DNA of 9,538 nt from the NCBI GenBank assembly GCA_900555855.1, contig USML01000072.1:1-9538 (forward strand). The letters run 5' to 3'. Origin of the DNA: an uncultured Eubacteriales bacterium (GTDB lineage Bacteria; Bacillota; Clostridia; Oscillospirales; Butyricicoccaceae). Below the pieces are notes generated by a model, which did not search any database, was not told the origin of the DNA, and worked only from the letters and a program-made list of their open reading frames with translations. Below are positions 1-6,873 of this stretch, one piece after another (positions within the stretch are counted from its first letter, which is position 1; every line of letters begins with the position of its first letter). Both the position numbers and the translations under genes were made by a program.

Positions 1-175
1 ACAGGCAGAACTCCACATAGCCGACGACGTCCAGCTCCTTCACGGCGTCGGAGAGGACCGCCGCCTGCAGCACCTCCGTCAAAAAGGCGAAGGCCGCGCC
101 GGCGCAGAGCAGCAGGAGCCCCAGGGTCTGCACCGGCCGCCGGATGGCGGCTTTCCAAAAGATCGTTTTCGGCAT
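1..175 (-). CDS. ABC transporter permease, FtsX/MacB-like (N-terminal 58 residues, cut by window edge)
   Basis: Only the N-terminus is present; the gene runs off the left edge. It starts MPKTIFWKAAIRRP and is followed at about residues 17-38 by a hydrophobic segment (LGLLLLCAGAAFAF). A short basic cytoplasmic head, one membrane helix and then a large extracytoplasmic region is the usual start of FtsX/MacB-type permeases. The ATG at 175-173 has a strong ribosome binding site (AGGAGGG, 187-181) that overlaps the TGA of the ATPase gene upstream, with an 11-nt gap between genes, so the two are almost certainly co-translated as one transporter. Assignment rests mainly on pairing with a MacB/LolD-type ATPase, since the conserved FtsX domain lies outside the window. 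The substrate cannot be told. Confidence 0.7.
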   Translation of the reverse strand, partial: MPKTIFWKAAIRRPVQTLGLLLLCAGAAFAFLTEVLQAAVLSDAVKELDVVGYVEFCL

Positions 176-186
176 GGTCTCCCTCC

Positions 187-861
187 TCATTCCCCGGTCC
201 GAAGGCTGAGCCGCCCGTCCCGCATCTCATAGACCCGGTCGGCTTCCGCCGCGATGGCCATATCGTGGGTCACAACGACCACGCAGCAGCCGTCCCCCGC
301 CAGCTTGCGGAGGAGGGCGACGATGCCGCGGCTGTTCTCTCCGTCCAGATTGCCGGTGGGCTCGTCTGCCAAAACCAGCGGTGGCCTTGCGGCCAGCACC
401 CGGGCGATGGCGATGCGCTGCTGCTGGCCGCCGGAAAGCTGCGCCGGGCGGTGGTCTTTCCGCTGGGCAAGGCCGACCTGTTCCAGCGCCTGCAGCGCCG
501 TTTTGCGGCGGGAGAGCCGGTCCTGCCCCTGCAGGATCAGGGGAAGCTCCACATTTTCCAGCGCGGTCATGGTGGGGATCAGCTGGAAGCTCTGGAAGAT
601 AAAGCCGATCTGCCGGGCCCGCTTCCGGTCGGCTTCCCGGCCCTGGAGCCGCTCCACCGGCTGGCCCGCCAGAAAATAGCGGCCGGAGGTGGGCCGGTCC
701 AGACAGCCCAGAATGTTCATCAGCGTGGTCTTGCCAGAGCCGGAGGGCCCGATGATGGAGACGAACTCGCCGGCGTCCACCCGGAGGGAGACCTCCCGCA
801 GGGCGTCTACGCAGCAGCTGCCCTTGCCATAACGCTTGCAGATCTGTTCCAGCTGCACCAT
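187..861 (-). CDS. ABC transporter ATP-binding protein, MacB/LolD/YknY family
   Basis: This 224-residue nucleotide-binding subunit would power an FtsX-type permease on the cytoplasmic face of the membrane. All ATPase motifs are present: Walker A GPSGSGKTT (38-46), Q-loop Gln90 in the family-typical IFQSFQLIPTMTALENVELPL stretch, signature LSGGQQQR (142-149), Walker B LVLADEP with catalytic Glu167, D-loop GNLD (170-173) and switch His198. LNILG-like residues after Walker A and the 'PTMTALENVELPL' region are typical of the MacB/LolD group, which drives mechanotransmission or export of lipoproteins, peptides or antimicrobials rather than import. The ATG at 861 has AAAGAGGG (876-869) seven bases upstream. 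It lies 67 nt after trmB and 11 nt before the permease gene. Neither a promoter nor a terminator is obvious in the 67-nt gap. The substrate is unknown. Confidence 0.93.
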   Translation of the reverse strand: MVQLEQICKRYGKGSCCVDALREVSLRVDAGEFVSIIGPSGSGKTTLMNILGCLDRPTSGRYFLAGQPVERLQGREADRKRARQIGFIFQSFQLIPTMTALENVELPLILQGQDRLSRRKTALQALEQVGLAQRKDHRPAQLSGGQQQRIAIARVLAARPPLVLADEPTGNLDGENSRGIVALLRKLAGDGCCVVVVTHDMAIAAEADRVYEMRDGRLSLRTGE

Positions 862-928
862 CGTCCCGCCCTCTTTCCGTTTGGTTCTAACGGCTATTTT
901 TGCCGGGCCGCGGAAAAATATGCGGCGG

Positions 929-1660
929 TCAGGCGTTTTCCGCGGGCTCGCCGGGCGCGTCTGCTTCGGCGGAGCCGGGCTGATCCTTGGGACGCATATC
1001 CGTGGGCAAGACGCCGGGCAGCATCCGCCGGGCCACGAGCCGGTAAATGGGGAAGCCCTTTTCAGAAAAATTGCGCTCGTATTCCGTCATGACATTGGGC
1101 GTGTCGGTCTGGTGCAGGTCAAAGGTCACATCAAACAGGCCGAAGCCATACTGGCTGAAATAGCAGACGGAATCCTCAAACAGCCGGCGGTTGTCGCTCT
1201 TAAAGCAGATCTCACCGTAAGGAGCCAGAAAATGATCGTACACTGCCAGAAACACCGGGTGGGTCAGCCGGCGCTTGTGCTGCCGCTTGGGGGGCCAGGG
1301 GTCGGAGAAGTTCAGATAAATCCGGCTGACCTCGTTTTCGGCGAAGACCTGGCCCAGCTGCGCCGCGTCGGCGGAAAGGAACCGCACATTGTGCAGACCC
1401 GCCTCCCGGACCTTCTCCATTGCCATGAGCAAAACGCTCTCCACCCGCTCCACCGCCAGAAACAGCTGCTCCGGGTTCTGCCGTGCCATTTCCGTGACGA
1501 AGCTGCCCTTGCCGCAGCCGATCTCCAGATTCAGGACCGTCTCCGGCCCGGCGCCGAAGCTCTGCCGCCAGCGGCCCTTCAGGGCTTCCGGCTGGACGAT
1601 CAGCAGCTCGCCGCAGGCGTCCATCCGCCGGTCCAGATTTTTCTTCTTCCGCATCCTCAT
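929..1660 (-). CDS. trmB: tRNA (guanine-N7-)-methyltransferase TrmB
   Basis: This 243-residue Rossmann-fold methyltransferase transfers a methyl group from S-adenosylmethionine to N7 of guanine 46 in the tRNA variable loop. The SAM-binding motif is [10 protein letters not shown] (45-54), followed by Glu71 in AVER. The family hallmark NFSDPWPP (117-124) carries the catalytic-type Asp120, followed by the tRNA-contacting basic run KRQHKRR (125-131). A C-terminal TEYE motif (192-195) closes the core. The core ends near residue 212; a further ~30 residues rich in Pro, Asp, Glu and Ala form a tail beyond the usual 210-220-residue length of Firmicutes TrmB. The ATG (1660) overlaps the TGA of queA as ATGA, and AAAGGCGGAG sits inside the end of queA, so translational coupling is likely. 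A second Met at residue 3 is an alternative start. Confidence 0.96.
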   Translation of the reverse strand: MRMRKKKNLDRRMDACGELLIVQPEALKGRWRQSFGAGPETVLNLEIGCGKGSFVTEMARQNPEQLFLAVERVESVLLMAMEKVREAGLHNVRFLSADAAQLGQVFAENEVSRIYLNFSDPWPPKRQHKRRLTHPVFLAVYDHFLAPYGEICFKSDNRRLFEDSVCYFSQYGFGLFDVTFDLHQTDTPNVMTEYERNFSEKGFPIYRLVARRMLPGVLPTDMRPKDQPGSAEADAPGEPAENA

Positions 1661-2733
1661 CGTGAAAGCTCCGCCTTTCTCTCATCTGCAGCTCCGCTCT
1701 TCAGATCGCCAAGGAACATGGCATCGCCAAAGGAAAAAAAGCGGTAGCGCTGTTTTACGGCCTCCTCATAGGCCCGCAGGACGATCTCCCGGGTGCTGAA
1801 GGCGGAGACCAGCATGATCAGCGTGCTCTCCGGCAGGTGAAAATTGGTGATCAGTCCGTCCATGCCCCGGAAGGTATAGCCCGGGTAGATAAAAATATCG
1901 GTGGCGCCGGAGCCCGGATGGGTGATATGGGCTTCGTCGGTGACCGTCTCGATGGTGCGGCAGGAGGTGGTGCCCACGCAGATGACCCGGCCGCCCCGGG
2001 CCCGGGCCGCATTGATCCGCGCCGCGGCGTCCTCCGAGACCTGATACCGCTCCGTATGCATCACATGGTCGGTGATCTCGTCCTCCTTCACCGGGCGGAA
2101 GGTGCCCAGCCCCACATGCAGGGTGATGCGGACGATGTCCACCCCCTTGCGCTGAATGGACTCCAGCAGCTCCGGCGTAAAGTGCAGGCCGGCGGTGGGG
2201 GCGGCGGCAGAGCCGTTGTTTTTGGAATAAACGGTCTGATACCGCTCCTGATCCTCCAGCCGGGCCTTGATATAGGGCGGCAGGGGCATAGTGCCCAGCC
2301 GCTCCAGAATTTCCAGAAAAATGCCCTGATAGCGGAAGCGGATGAGCCGGTTGCCGTCGGGCTTGACCTGCTCCACCACGGCCTGCAGGCTGCCGTCGCC
2401 GAAGACGATCTCCGCGCCCTCCCGCAGACGGCGGCCGGGATAGACGATGCAGTCCCAAAGATCGCCCTCCGTCTGCTCCAGCAGCAGCACCTCCACCGGC
2501 GCAGAGCCTGTGCCGGTCTTGTGGCCGTAGAGCCGGGCGGGGAGGACCCGGGTGTCGTTGATCACCAGACAGTCGCCGGGCGACAGCTGATCGATCACAT
2601 CATAAAAATGCTTGTGCTCCATGCGGCCGGTCTTCCGGTCCAGAAGCATCAGGCGGGAATGGTCCCGCTGGGCCAGCGGAGTCTGCGCAATGAGCTCCTC
2701 CGGCAGGTCGTAGTAAAAATCAGATTTTTTCAA
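1657..2733 (-). CDS. queA: S-adenosylmethionine:tRNA ribosyltransferase-isomerase QueA (TTG start)
   Basis: QueA catalyses the penultimate step of queuosine synthesis: it transfers and isomerises the ribosyl moiety of SAM onto 7-aminomethyl-7-deazaguanine already in the anticodon wobble position, giving epoxyqueuosine. At 358 residues it is full length for the family. Characteristic blocks occur in the right order: [15 protein letters not shown] at the N-terminus, [10 protein letters not shown] (59-68), YPGRRLREG (98-106), [11 protein letters not shown] (176-186), [10 protein letters not shown] (206-215), GTTSCRTIE (254-262) and NFHLPEST (297-304). The start is TTG at 2733; it matches the conserved start of the family and has GAGGG (2747-2743) nine bases upstream, overlapping the stop codon of the SpoIID-like gene. 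The tgt gene, whose product acts earlier in the pathway and which commonly neighbours queA, is not in this window; trmB takes that position instead. Confidence 0.97.
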   Translation of the reverse strand: MKKSDFYYDLPEELIAQTPLAQRDHSRLMLLDRKTGRMEHKHFYDVIDQLSPGDCLVINDTRVLPARLYGHKTGTGSAPVEVLLLEQTEGDLWDCIVYPGRRLREGAEIVFGDGSLQAVVEQVKPDGNRLIRFRYQGIFLEILERLGTMPLPPYIKARLEDQERYQTVYSKNNGSAAAPTAGLHFTPELLESIQRKGVDIVRITLHVGLGTFRPVKEDEITDHVMHTERYQVSEDAAARINAARARGGRVICVGTTSCRTIETVTDEAHITHPGSGATDIFIYPGYTFRGMDGLITNFHLPESTLIMLVSAFSTREIVLRAYEEAVKQRYRFFSFGDAMFLGDLKSGAADERKAELSR

Positions 2734-2742
2734 AGCCAGAAA

Positions 2743-2747
2743 CCCTC
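2743..2747 (-). promoter_or_regulatory. Ribosome binding site deciding the TTG start of queA
   Basis: GAGGG reads on the minus strand nine bases before TTG (2733-2731). It overlaps the TGA of the preceding SpoIID-like gene, and no ATG or GTG lies closer that would preserve the conserved QueA N-terminus. This supports TTG as the start and suggests coupling of the two genes. Confidence 0.65.
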
Positions 2748-4473
2748 AATTCGGATCGTAATAGTCTACCGTCACGCCGGTATAGTAAAAGCGGATGATC
2801 TCCTCCGCGGTAAAGCCCTTCTGCGCCATGGCATAGGCGCCCCACTGGCTCATGCCGATGTTGTGGCCCATGCCGGTGCCGGCGATCACATAAACGCCGC
2901 TGGTGTCTGCCTGCTGCTGCGTCTCCACCTGCTGCAGGCCGCTGCCGGTAATGGCATAGGCGCTGCTTACGCTGACGGAGGAGGCCTGCTCGCTGCCTCC
3001 TACAGCCCAAAGGCTCCCGGTGGAGACGGAAGCGCCGTTGACGCTGACGGTGGCCCCACCGCTGCCGCCGGTGATGGTAAAGCGGTGGCTGCTGACAGTG
3101 ATGCCGCCGGCGCTGCTGTTGAGGACGGTGCGGGCCTTGTCCTTTTTGGCTTCATAGACCGTTCCGTCAGAAAGCAGGAAGGTGATGCCCACGCAGTTGC
3201 CCACCTTGGTATAGGTGCCGTAAAAATCCTTTACCCTCTGGTTGGAGCGGATCAGGCCCTTATTCTGCAGGACGCGGGTCACATCGTCCAGCGTTACGGT
3301 GTTGCTGTAAGGGGAGAAGACCTCCAGATAGGTGTCCTCCACCGCGCGAAGATAGGGAATGGCGGAGTTCCAGATATTCTCCACATCCTCGGTATAGCCG
3401 CCGGAGGTGGCGTGATAATAGGTCTGGCAGACCTTTCCCTCGTAGAGCACATACAGTCCGTTGACGGCTTCCACCGCCGCGTCGGAGGCGTCGGTGGCCT
3501 TCCGGGTGCCGTAATAGACCTGGCAGTCGGTGGTGTTGCAAAGGTCAAAGCCCTTGGAGCGGTGCTTGCCCAGAGTGTTGAGGGTGTAGCACTTGGCGCA
3601 GAGCGCCTGGACCTTGATGGCCTCCGCCGGCCAGGCGGCGTTGACCTCATAGGGCACCACGCCCTTGATATAATCCGTCATGCCCACCACATTGATCACA
3701 TTCAGATCGCCGCCGCTGACGCGGTTGTATTCAAAGCCGCCGTAGTAGGTCTGATTTTTGAACCAGGTTTTCTCGCTGAGGGGCCGGATGCCCAGAGGAT
3801 GCTCGCCCAGCAGGTCCAGCTGGTAGAGGATCTGATCCGTCCCGGTGATCACCACGGTATAGCCGGTGCTGCTGGGGCCGCGATAGACCAGCGGATAGCC
3901 CGCCGCGGCTTCGGCGGCGTCCAGCTGATCCTTTGCCTGCTCCGCGGAGGTATATTGCCCCAGCCGCACCCGGAAGCCCCGGGAGACGGCGCAGGGATAG
4001 GCGTCGTAGCCGGCCCGGGCGAAGGCGTCGATGACTTCCAGCGCTTCGTCCAGCGTGTAAAACGCATCCACCTGCAGGCAGTGCGCCCCCACGGCCTTGG
4101 CCATGGGCAGCTCCGTATCGGAATAGGCGCTGCCGGAGAGCCACAGATTGTCATTTTTCAAAACGGTGATCTGGTTCTCGTCCTCCACCCGGAAGGTCTC
4201 CACAAAGCTGCGGCTGTCGTCGTAATAGCCCAGGGCATAGCCGGTCCCCGTGCCGGAGACATTCTGCAGATTGGCGGCTGCCAGAGCGTTGCTGTCGTAA
4301 TACAGGCCGATCTTCACCGTGGGGTCGTAAAGGCCGTCTGCGGCGCCGGTCTTCGTGCCGGAGCCCGTTTCCGGATCTCCAAAAAACGGAAAATCAAAAT
4401 CGCCGTAGGCCGGGACGCAGCACAGGGAAAGCGCCAGGCAAAACAGCAGCAGACAAGCAAAAAATTTCTTCAT
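2746..4473 (-). CDS. Secreted SpoIID/LytB-domain protein with SPOR domain
   Basis: Predicted exported peptidoglycan enzyme of the SpoIID/LytB family, whose founder SpoIID is a lytic transglycosylase acting on glycan strands stripped of peptides. I start it at ATG 4473 (575 aa) because GAGGTG lies five bases upstream; an in-frame ATG at 4485 (579 aa) has no ribosome binding site. Numbering from ATG 4485: signal peptide about 5-28 (KKFFACLLLFCLALSLCC); SPOR-like region about 134-194 (HCLQVDAFYTLDEALEVI and FRVRLGQYTSAEQAKDQL); SpoIID core from about 268 with DYIKGVVPYEVNAAWPAEAIKVQ (catalytic-type Glu280), CNTTDCQVYYG (316-326) and HATSGGYTEDVENIW (358-372); a Ser/Gly-rich insert about 455-530; and the C-terminal block GTGMGHNIGMSQWGAYAM (536-553). 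Bacillus SpoIID has about 340 residues, so this is a longer paralogue and not certainly the sporulation engulfment enzyme. First gene of the unit with queA and trmB. Confidence 0.9.
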   Translation of the reverse strand: MKKFFACLLLFCLALSLCCVPAYGDFDFPFFGDPETGSGTKTGAADGLYDPTVKIGLYYDSNALAAANLQNVSGTGTGYALGYYDDSRSFVETFRVEDENQITVLKNDNLWLSGSAYSDTELPMAKAVGAHCLQVDAFYTLDEALEVIDAFARAGYDAYPCAVSRGFRVRLGQYTSAEQAKDQLDAAEAAAGYPLVYRGPSSTGYTVVITGTDQILYQLDLLGEHPLGIRPLSEKTWFKNQTYYGGFEYNRVSGGDLNVINVVGMTDYIKGVVPYEVNAAWPAEAIKVQALCAKCYTLNTLGKHRSKGFDLCNTTDCQVYYGTRKATDASDAAVEAVNGLYVLYEGKVCQTYYHATSGGYTEDVENIWNSAIPYLRAVEDTYLEVFSPYSNTVTLDDVTRVLQNKGLIRSNQRVKDFYGTYTKVGNCVGITFLLSDGTVYEAKKDKARTVLNSSAGGITVSSHRFTITGGSGGATVSVNGASVSTGSLWAVGGSEQASSVSVSSAYAITGSGLQQVETQQQADTSGVYVIAGTGMGHNIGMSQWGAYAMAQKGFTAEEIIRFYYTGVTVDYYDPN

Positions 4474-4520
4474 GGAGCACCTCATTCCGCGGTCGGGAGC
4501 AAATGGTTACATATAAATAC

Positions 4521-4549
4521 ATTATACAACAGCCTTCGGCGCAATGCAA
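4521..4549 (-). promoter_or_regulatory. Sigma-A-type promoter for the SpoIID-like/queA/trmB unit
   Basis: On the minus strand TTGCAT (4549-4544), a 17-base spacer and a perfect TATAAT (4526-4521) form a near-consensus housekeeping promoter. Transcription would start near 4514, giving a leader of about 40 nt before the ATG at 4473. This housekeeping signature, rather than a sigma-E-like one, argues that the SpoIID-like gene is expressed in growing cells. Confidence 0.75.
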
Positions 4550-4562
4550 TCCATTCCGCCAA

Positions 4563-4578
4563 AAAACGACGGCGTTTT
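4563..4578. repeat. Short inverted repeat between two divergent promoters
   Basis: AAAACG, a four-base centre (ACGG) and CGTTTT form a perfect 6-bp inverted repeat. It lies between the two outward-facing promoters, 14 bases from the minus-strand -35 element and 29 bases from the plus-strand one. It could be an operator, a weak hairpin or chance in an A/T-rich spacer; no known regulator motif is recognised. The rest of the intergenic region (4474-4693) holds only the promoters and ribosome binding sites described separately. Confidence 0.3.
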
Positions 4579-4606
4579 CTTAGGCCAGGATTTCAGAAAG
4601 AGGAGG

Positions 4607-4635
4607 TTGCCCTGAGCGGAAAAGCGTGATATACT
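4607..4635 (+). promoter_or_regulatory. Promoter with extended -10 for trpS operon
   Basis: TTGCCC (4607-4612), a 17-base spacer and TATACT (4630-4635) with the extended TGA immediately before it fit a housekeeping promoter. Start of transcription would be near 4642, leaving a leader of only about 50 nt. That is too short for a T-box riboswitch, the common regulator of aminoacyl-tRNA synthetase genes in Firmicutes, and no specifier-loop or TGG-antiterminator structure is visible. Confidence 0.7.
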
Positions 4636-4693
4636 ATAACATAACTGTAATTGTCAAAAAAGCGTCAGCTTTGATCGAAGGAGCGAAAAGATT

Positions 4694-5719
4694 ATGTCGG
4701 AAGCAGAAAGAAAAAAGATCGTCCTCAGCGGGATCCAGCCCTCGGGCAATCAGTTCACGCTGGGCAACTATATCGGCGCCATCCGCAACTGGGCCGTCAT
4801 GCAGGAGGATTACGACTGCATTTATATGGTGGCCAATGAACATTCCATCACCGTCCGGCAGGAGCCGGCCAAGCTGCGGGAAAATACTTACCGGGCGCTG
4901 GCCAGCCTGCTGGCCGCCGGCATCGACCCGGAAAAGAGCGTGGTCTTCATCCAGAGCCATGTGCCCGCCCATGCGGAGCTGGCCTGGATCCTGGACTGCT
5001 ACACCATGTTCGGCGAGCTTTCCCGCATGACGCAGTTTAAGGACAAATCCGCTAAAAATGCCGACAATATCAACGCCGGCCTGTTTACCTACCCCGCCCT
5101 GATGGCGGCGGATATCCTGCTGTATCAGGCAGATCTGGTGCCCGTGGGCGTGGACCAGAAGCAGCATGTAGAGATCGCCCGCGACATTGCCGGCCGCTTC
5201 AACGGCATCTATGGCGAGACCTTCCGCCTGCCGGAGCCCTTTATCCCGGCCATTGGAGCAAAGATCATGTCGCTGGCGGAGCCCACCCGGAAGATGAGCA
5301 AATCCGACGCCAATGAAAACGCCAAGATCCTCGTGATGGACAAGCCGGAGGACATCCTGCGGAAGTTCAAACGGGCCGTGACGGATTCCTACGGCGAGGT
5401 GCGCCGGGGCGAGGACAAGCCCGGCGTCAACAACCTGATCACCATTTACTCCGTGGCCACCGGGAAAACGCCGGAGCAGGTAGAGGCTGAGTTTGCCGGC
5501 AGAGGCTATGGCGATTTCAAGATCGCCTGCGGCGAGGCCGTCATTGAGATGCTGCGTCCCTTCCGGGAGCAGGTGGAGGATCTGATGAAGAACAAGGATT
5601 ATCTGGAGCAGGTGGCCCTCCGCGGCGCGGAGCGGGCAGAGCATTATGCCCTGCGGACGCTGAGCAAGGTCCAGAAGAAGGTGGGCTTTGTGGCCCGCCC
5701 CCGGCCCCAGGGAAAGTGA
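4694..5719 (+). CDS. trpS: Tryptophan--tRNA ligase TrpS
   Basis: Class I tryptophanyl-tRNA synthetase (341 aa), which charges tRNA-Trp with tryptophan using ATP in the cytoplasm. The N-terminal nucleotide-binding block SGIQPSGNQFTLGNYIGA (12-29) contains TLGN, the form that the HIGH motif takes in many Firmicutes TrpRS enzymes. Other family blocks are HVPAHAELAWIL (89-100), MTQFKDKSA (112-120), AADILLYQADLVPVG (138-152), DQKQHVEIARDIAGRFN (154-170) and a canonical KMSKS (200-204) loop, followed by KPGVNNLITIYS (242-253). Length is normal and no key residue is missing. The start ATG at 4694 has AAGGAG (4678-4683) ten bases upstream. It is the first gene after its own promoter, and the sugar-phosphate transferase gene follows after only 12 nt, so trpS and the wall-polymer genes are probably on one transcript. 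Confidence 0.98.
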   Translation: MSEAERKKIVLSGIQPSGNQFTLGNYIGAIRNWAVMQEDYDCIYMVANEHSITVRQEPAKLRENTYRALASLLAAGIDPEKSVVFIQSHVPAHAELAWILDCYTMFGELSRMTQFKDKSAKNADNINAGLFTYPALMAADILLYQADLVPVGVDQKQHVEIARDIAGRFNGIYGETFRLPEPFIPAIGAKIMSLAEPTRKMSKSDANENAKILVMDKPEDILRKFKRAVTDSYGEVRRGEDKPGVNNLITIYSVATGKTPEQVEAEFAGRGYGDFKIACGEAVIEMLRPFREQVEDLMKNKDYLEQVALRGAERAEHYALRTLSKVQKKVGFVARPRPQGK

Positions 5720-5731
5720 GCGCCGGGGCCC

Positions 5732-6871
5732 ATGGATAACCTGACGATGGCCAGCCTGTTTTCCTTTGTGCTGGCCCTGGCCGTTGCCTTCGCCACGACG
5801 CCGGCGGTGAAGATGCTGGCCATCCGCATCAAGGCGGTAGACATCCCCAAGGACAACCGGAGGATGCATAAGGAGCCGATCCCCCGGGCAGGCGGCCTGG
5901 CCATCTTTGCCGGATTTCTGGTGGGGACGCTCTGCTTCGGCGCTCTCGGCCCCCAGATGAAGGCGATCCTGCTGGGTGCGCTACTTTTGGTGGCGCTGGG
6001 CATGGTGGACGATGTGGTCTCCCTGAAGCCCTCCATCAAATTCGCCGGGCAGATCGCGGCGGCGCTGATCCCCGTGCTTTCCGGCGTGGTGGTGGAGCGC
6101 TTTACCAATCCCTTCTCCCCCAGCGGCTATCTGCATCTGGGCGTGTTTTCCATCCCCGTGACGGTGATCTGGATCGTTGGCATCACCAACGCGGTGAATT
6201 TCATCGACGGGCTGGACGGGCTGGCCTGCGGCGTTTCCGCCATTGCCACCATCACCATGTTCGTCATCGCAGTGATGTATTCCGAAGCGCAGATCGCCCT
6301 GATGATGGCGGCGCTGGCCGGCGCCTGTATCGGCTTTCTGCCCTATAACATGAATCCGGCCAAGATCTTCATGGGCGACACAGGCTCCATGTTTCTGGGC
6401 TATATCCTTGCAGTGACCTCGATCCAGGGCCTGTTCAAGTTTTACGCGGTGATCTCCTTCGCCGTGCCCTTTATCATTCTGGGCCTGCCCATTTTCGACA
6501 CGGCCTTTGCCATCGTGCGCCGGGTGATCCACGGCCAGAGCCCCCTGCAGGCAGACCGGGGCCATGTGCACCACCGGCTCATCGACCTGGGCTTCGACCA
6601 GAAGCAGAGCGTGGCGATCCTTTATACCTTTAGCGCCGTCATGGGGCTGACGGCGGTCCTGCTGGCCCGCACCAGAGAGGCCAAGCTGATCATTCTGGCG
6701 GTGGCGGTGCTGGTGTGCTTCTTCCTGGCCATGACGCTGATGACCGTGGAAAAGAACCACCGGCGGGAGGAGCAGGCCGTCATCGACCAGCTCTGCAAGA
6801 AGGCAGAAAAGGAAAAGGAAGCCGCCCAGCAGAAGGCGGAGCAGCGAACGGAAGAAAAAAAGGAGCAATGA
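5732..6871 (+). CDS. tagO: Undecaprenyl-phosphate GlcNAc-1-phosphate transferase (WecA/TagO family)
   Basis: Polytopic glycosyltransferase-4/MraY-family protein (379 aa) that would transfer GlcNAc-1-phosphate from UDP-GlcNAc to undecaprenyl phosphate, the first committed step of wall teichoic acid and related polymer synthesis at the inner face of the membrane. About ten or eleven hydrophobic segments span residues 8-338. Signature motifs: DNRRMHKEPIPRAGGLAIF (41-59), the metal-binding Asp pair MVDD (91-94), NAVNFIDGLDGL (153-164), FMGDTGSMFLGY (213-224) and the WecA-type histidine motif DRGHVHHRL (275-283), which separates it from MraY. After residue 339 there is a ~40-residue Lys/Glu/Gln-rich tail, probably a cytoplasmic helix. 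The ribosome binding site before ATG 5732 is weak; ATG 5747 (residue 6) is an alternative. The following wecB supports the role. Exact polymer is unknown, so the symbol is by family. Confidence 0.92.
   Translation: MDNLTMASLFSFVLALAVAFATTPAVKMLAIRIKAVDIPKDNRRMHKEPIPRAGGLAIFAGFLVGTLCFGALGPQMKAILLGALLLVALGMVDDVVSLKPSIKFAGQIAAALIPVLSGVVVERFTNPFSPSGYLHLGVFSIPVTVIWIVGITNAVNFIDGLDGLACGVSAIATITMFVIAVMYSEAQIALMMAALAGACIGFLPYNMNPAKIFMGDTGSMFLGYILAVTSIQGLFKFYAVISFAVPFIILGLPIFDTAFAIVRRVIHGQSPLQADRGHVHHRLIDLGFDQKQSVAILYTFSAVMGLTAVLLARTREAKLIILAVAVLVCFFLAMTLMTVEKNHRREEQAVIDQLCKKAEKEKEAAQQKAEQRTEEKKEQ
6861..6865 (+). promoter_or_regulatory. Ribosome binding site deciding the wecB start
   Basis: AGGAG lies 8 bases before ATG 6874 but only 2 bases before the in-frame ATG 6868, which overlaps the tagO stop as ATGA. 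The spacing favours 6874. The site is embedded in the Lys/Glu-rich end of the preceding gene. Confidence 0.6.
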
Positions 6872-6873
6872 AC

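Noticed and set aside
862..928. Possible terminator or promoter between trmB and the ABC ATPase gene
   Set aside because: Only 5-bp stems (GCCGC/GCGGC and CCGTT/AACGG) without a proper T-tract, and no paired -35/-10 elements, so neither is supported.
1837..4629. Very long open frame (930 codons) on the plus strand opposite queA and the SpoIID-like gene
   Set aside because: It lies antisense to two clearly conserved genes, its translation is low-complexity in Gly/Ala/His/Val with no family motif, and it has no ribosome binding site. It is a GC-rich shadow.
4652..4677. Possible regulatory hairpin in the trpS leader (AAAGC-GTCA-GCTTT)
   Set aside because: A 5-bp A/T-rich stem is too weak, and the leader is too short for a T-box; probably chance.
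4634..5869. Long open frame (411 codons) on the minus strand opposite trpS
   Set aside because: Antisense to an intact trpS; composition and lack of motifs indicate a shadow.
6715..6873. Upstream extension of wecB to ATG 6715
   Set aside because: It overlaps the conserved tagO frame. The family N-terminus KKKVLSVFGTRPEA begins at 6874 with a well-placed AGGAG.
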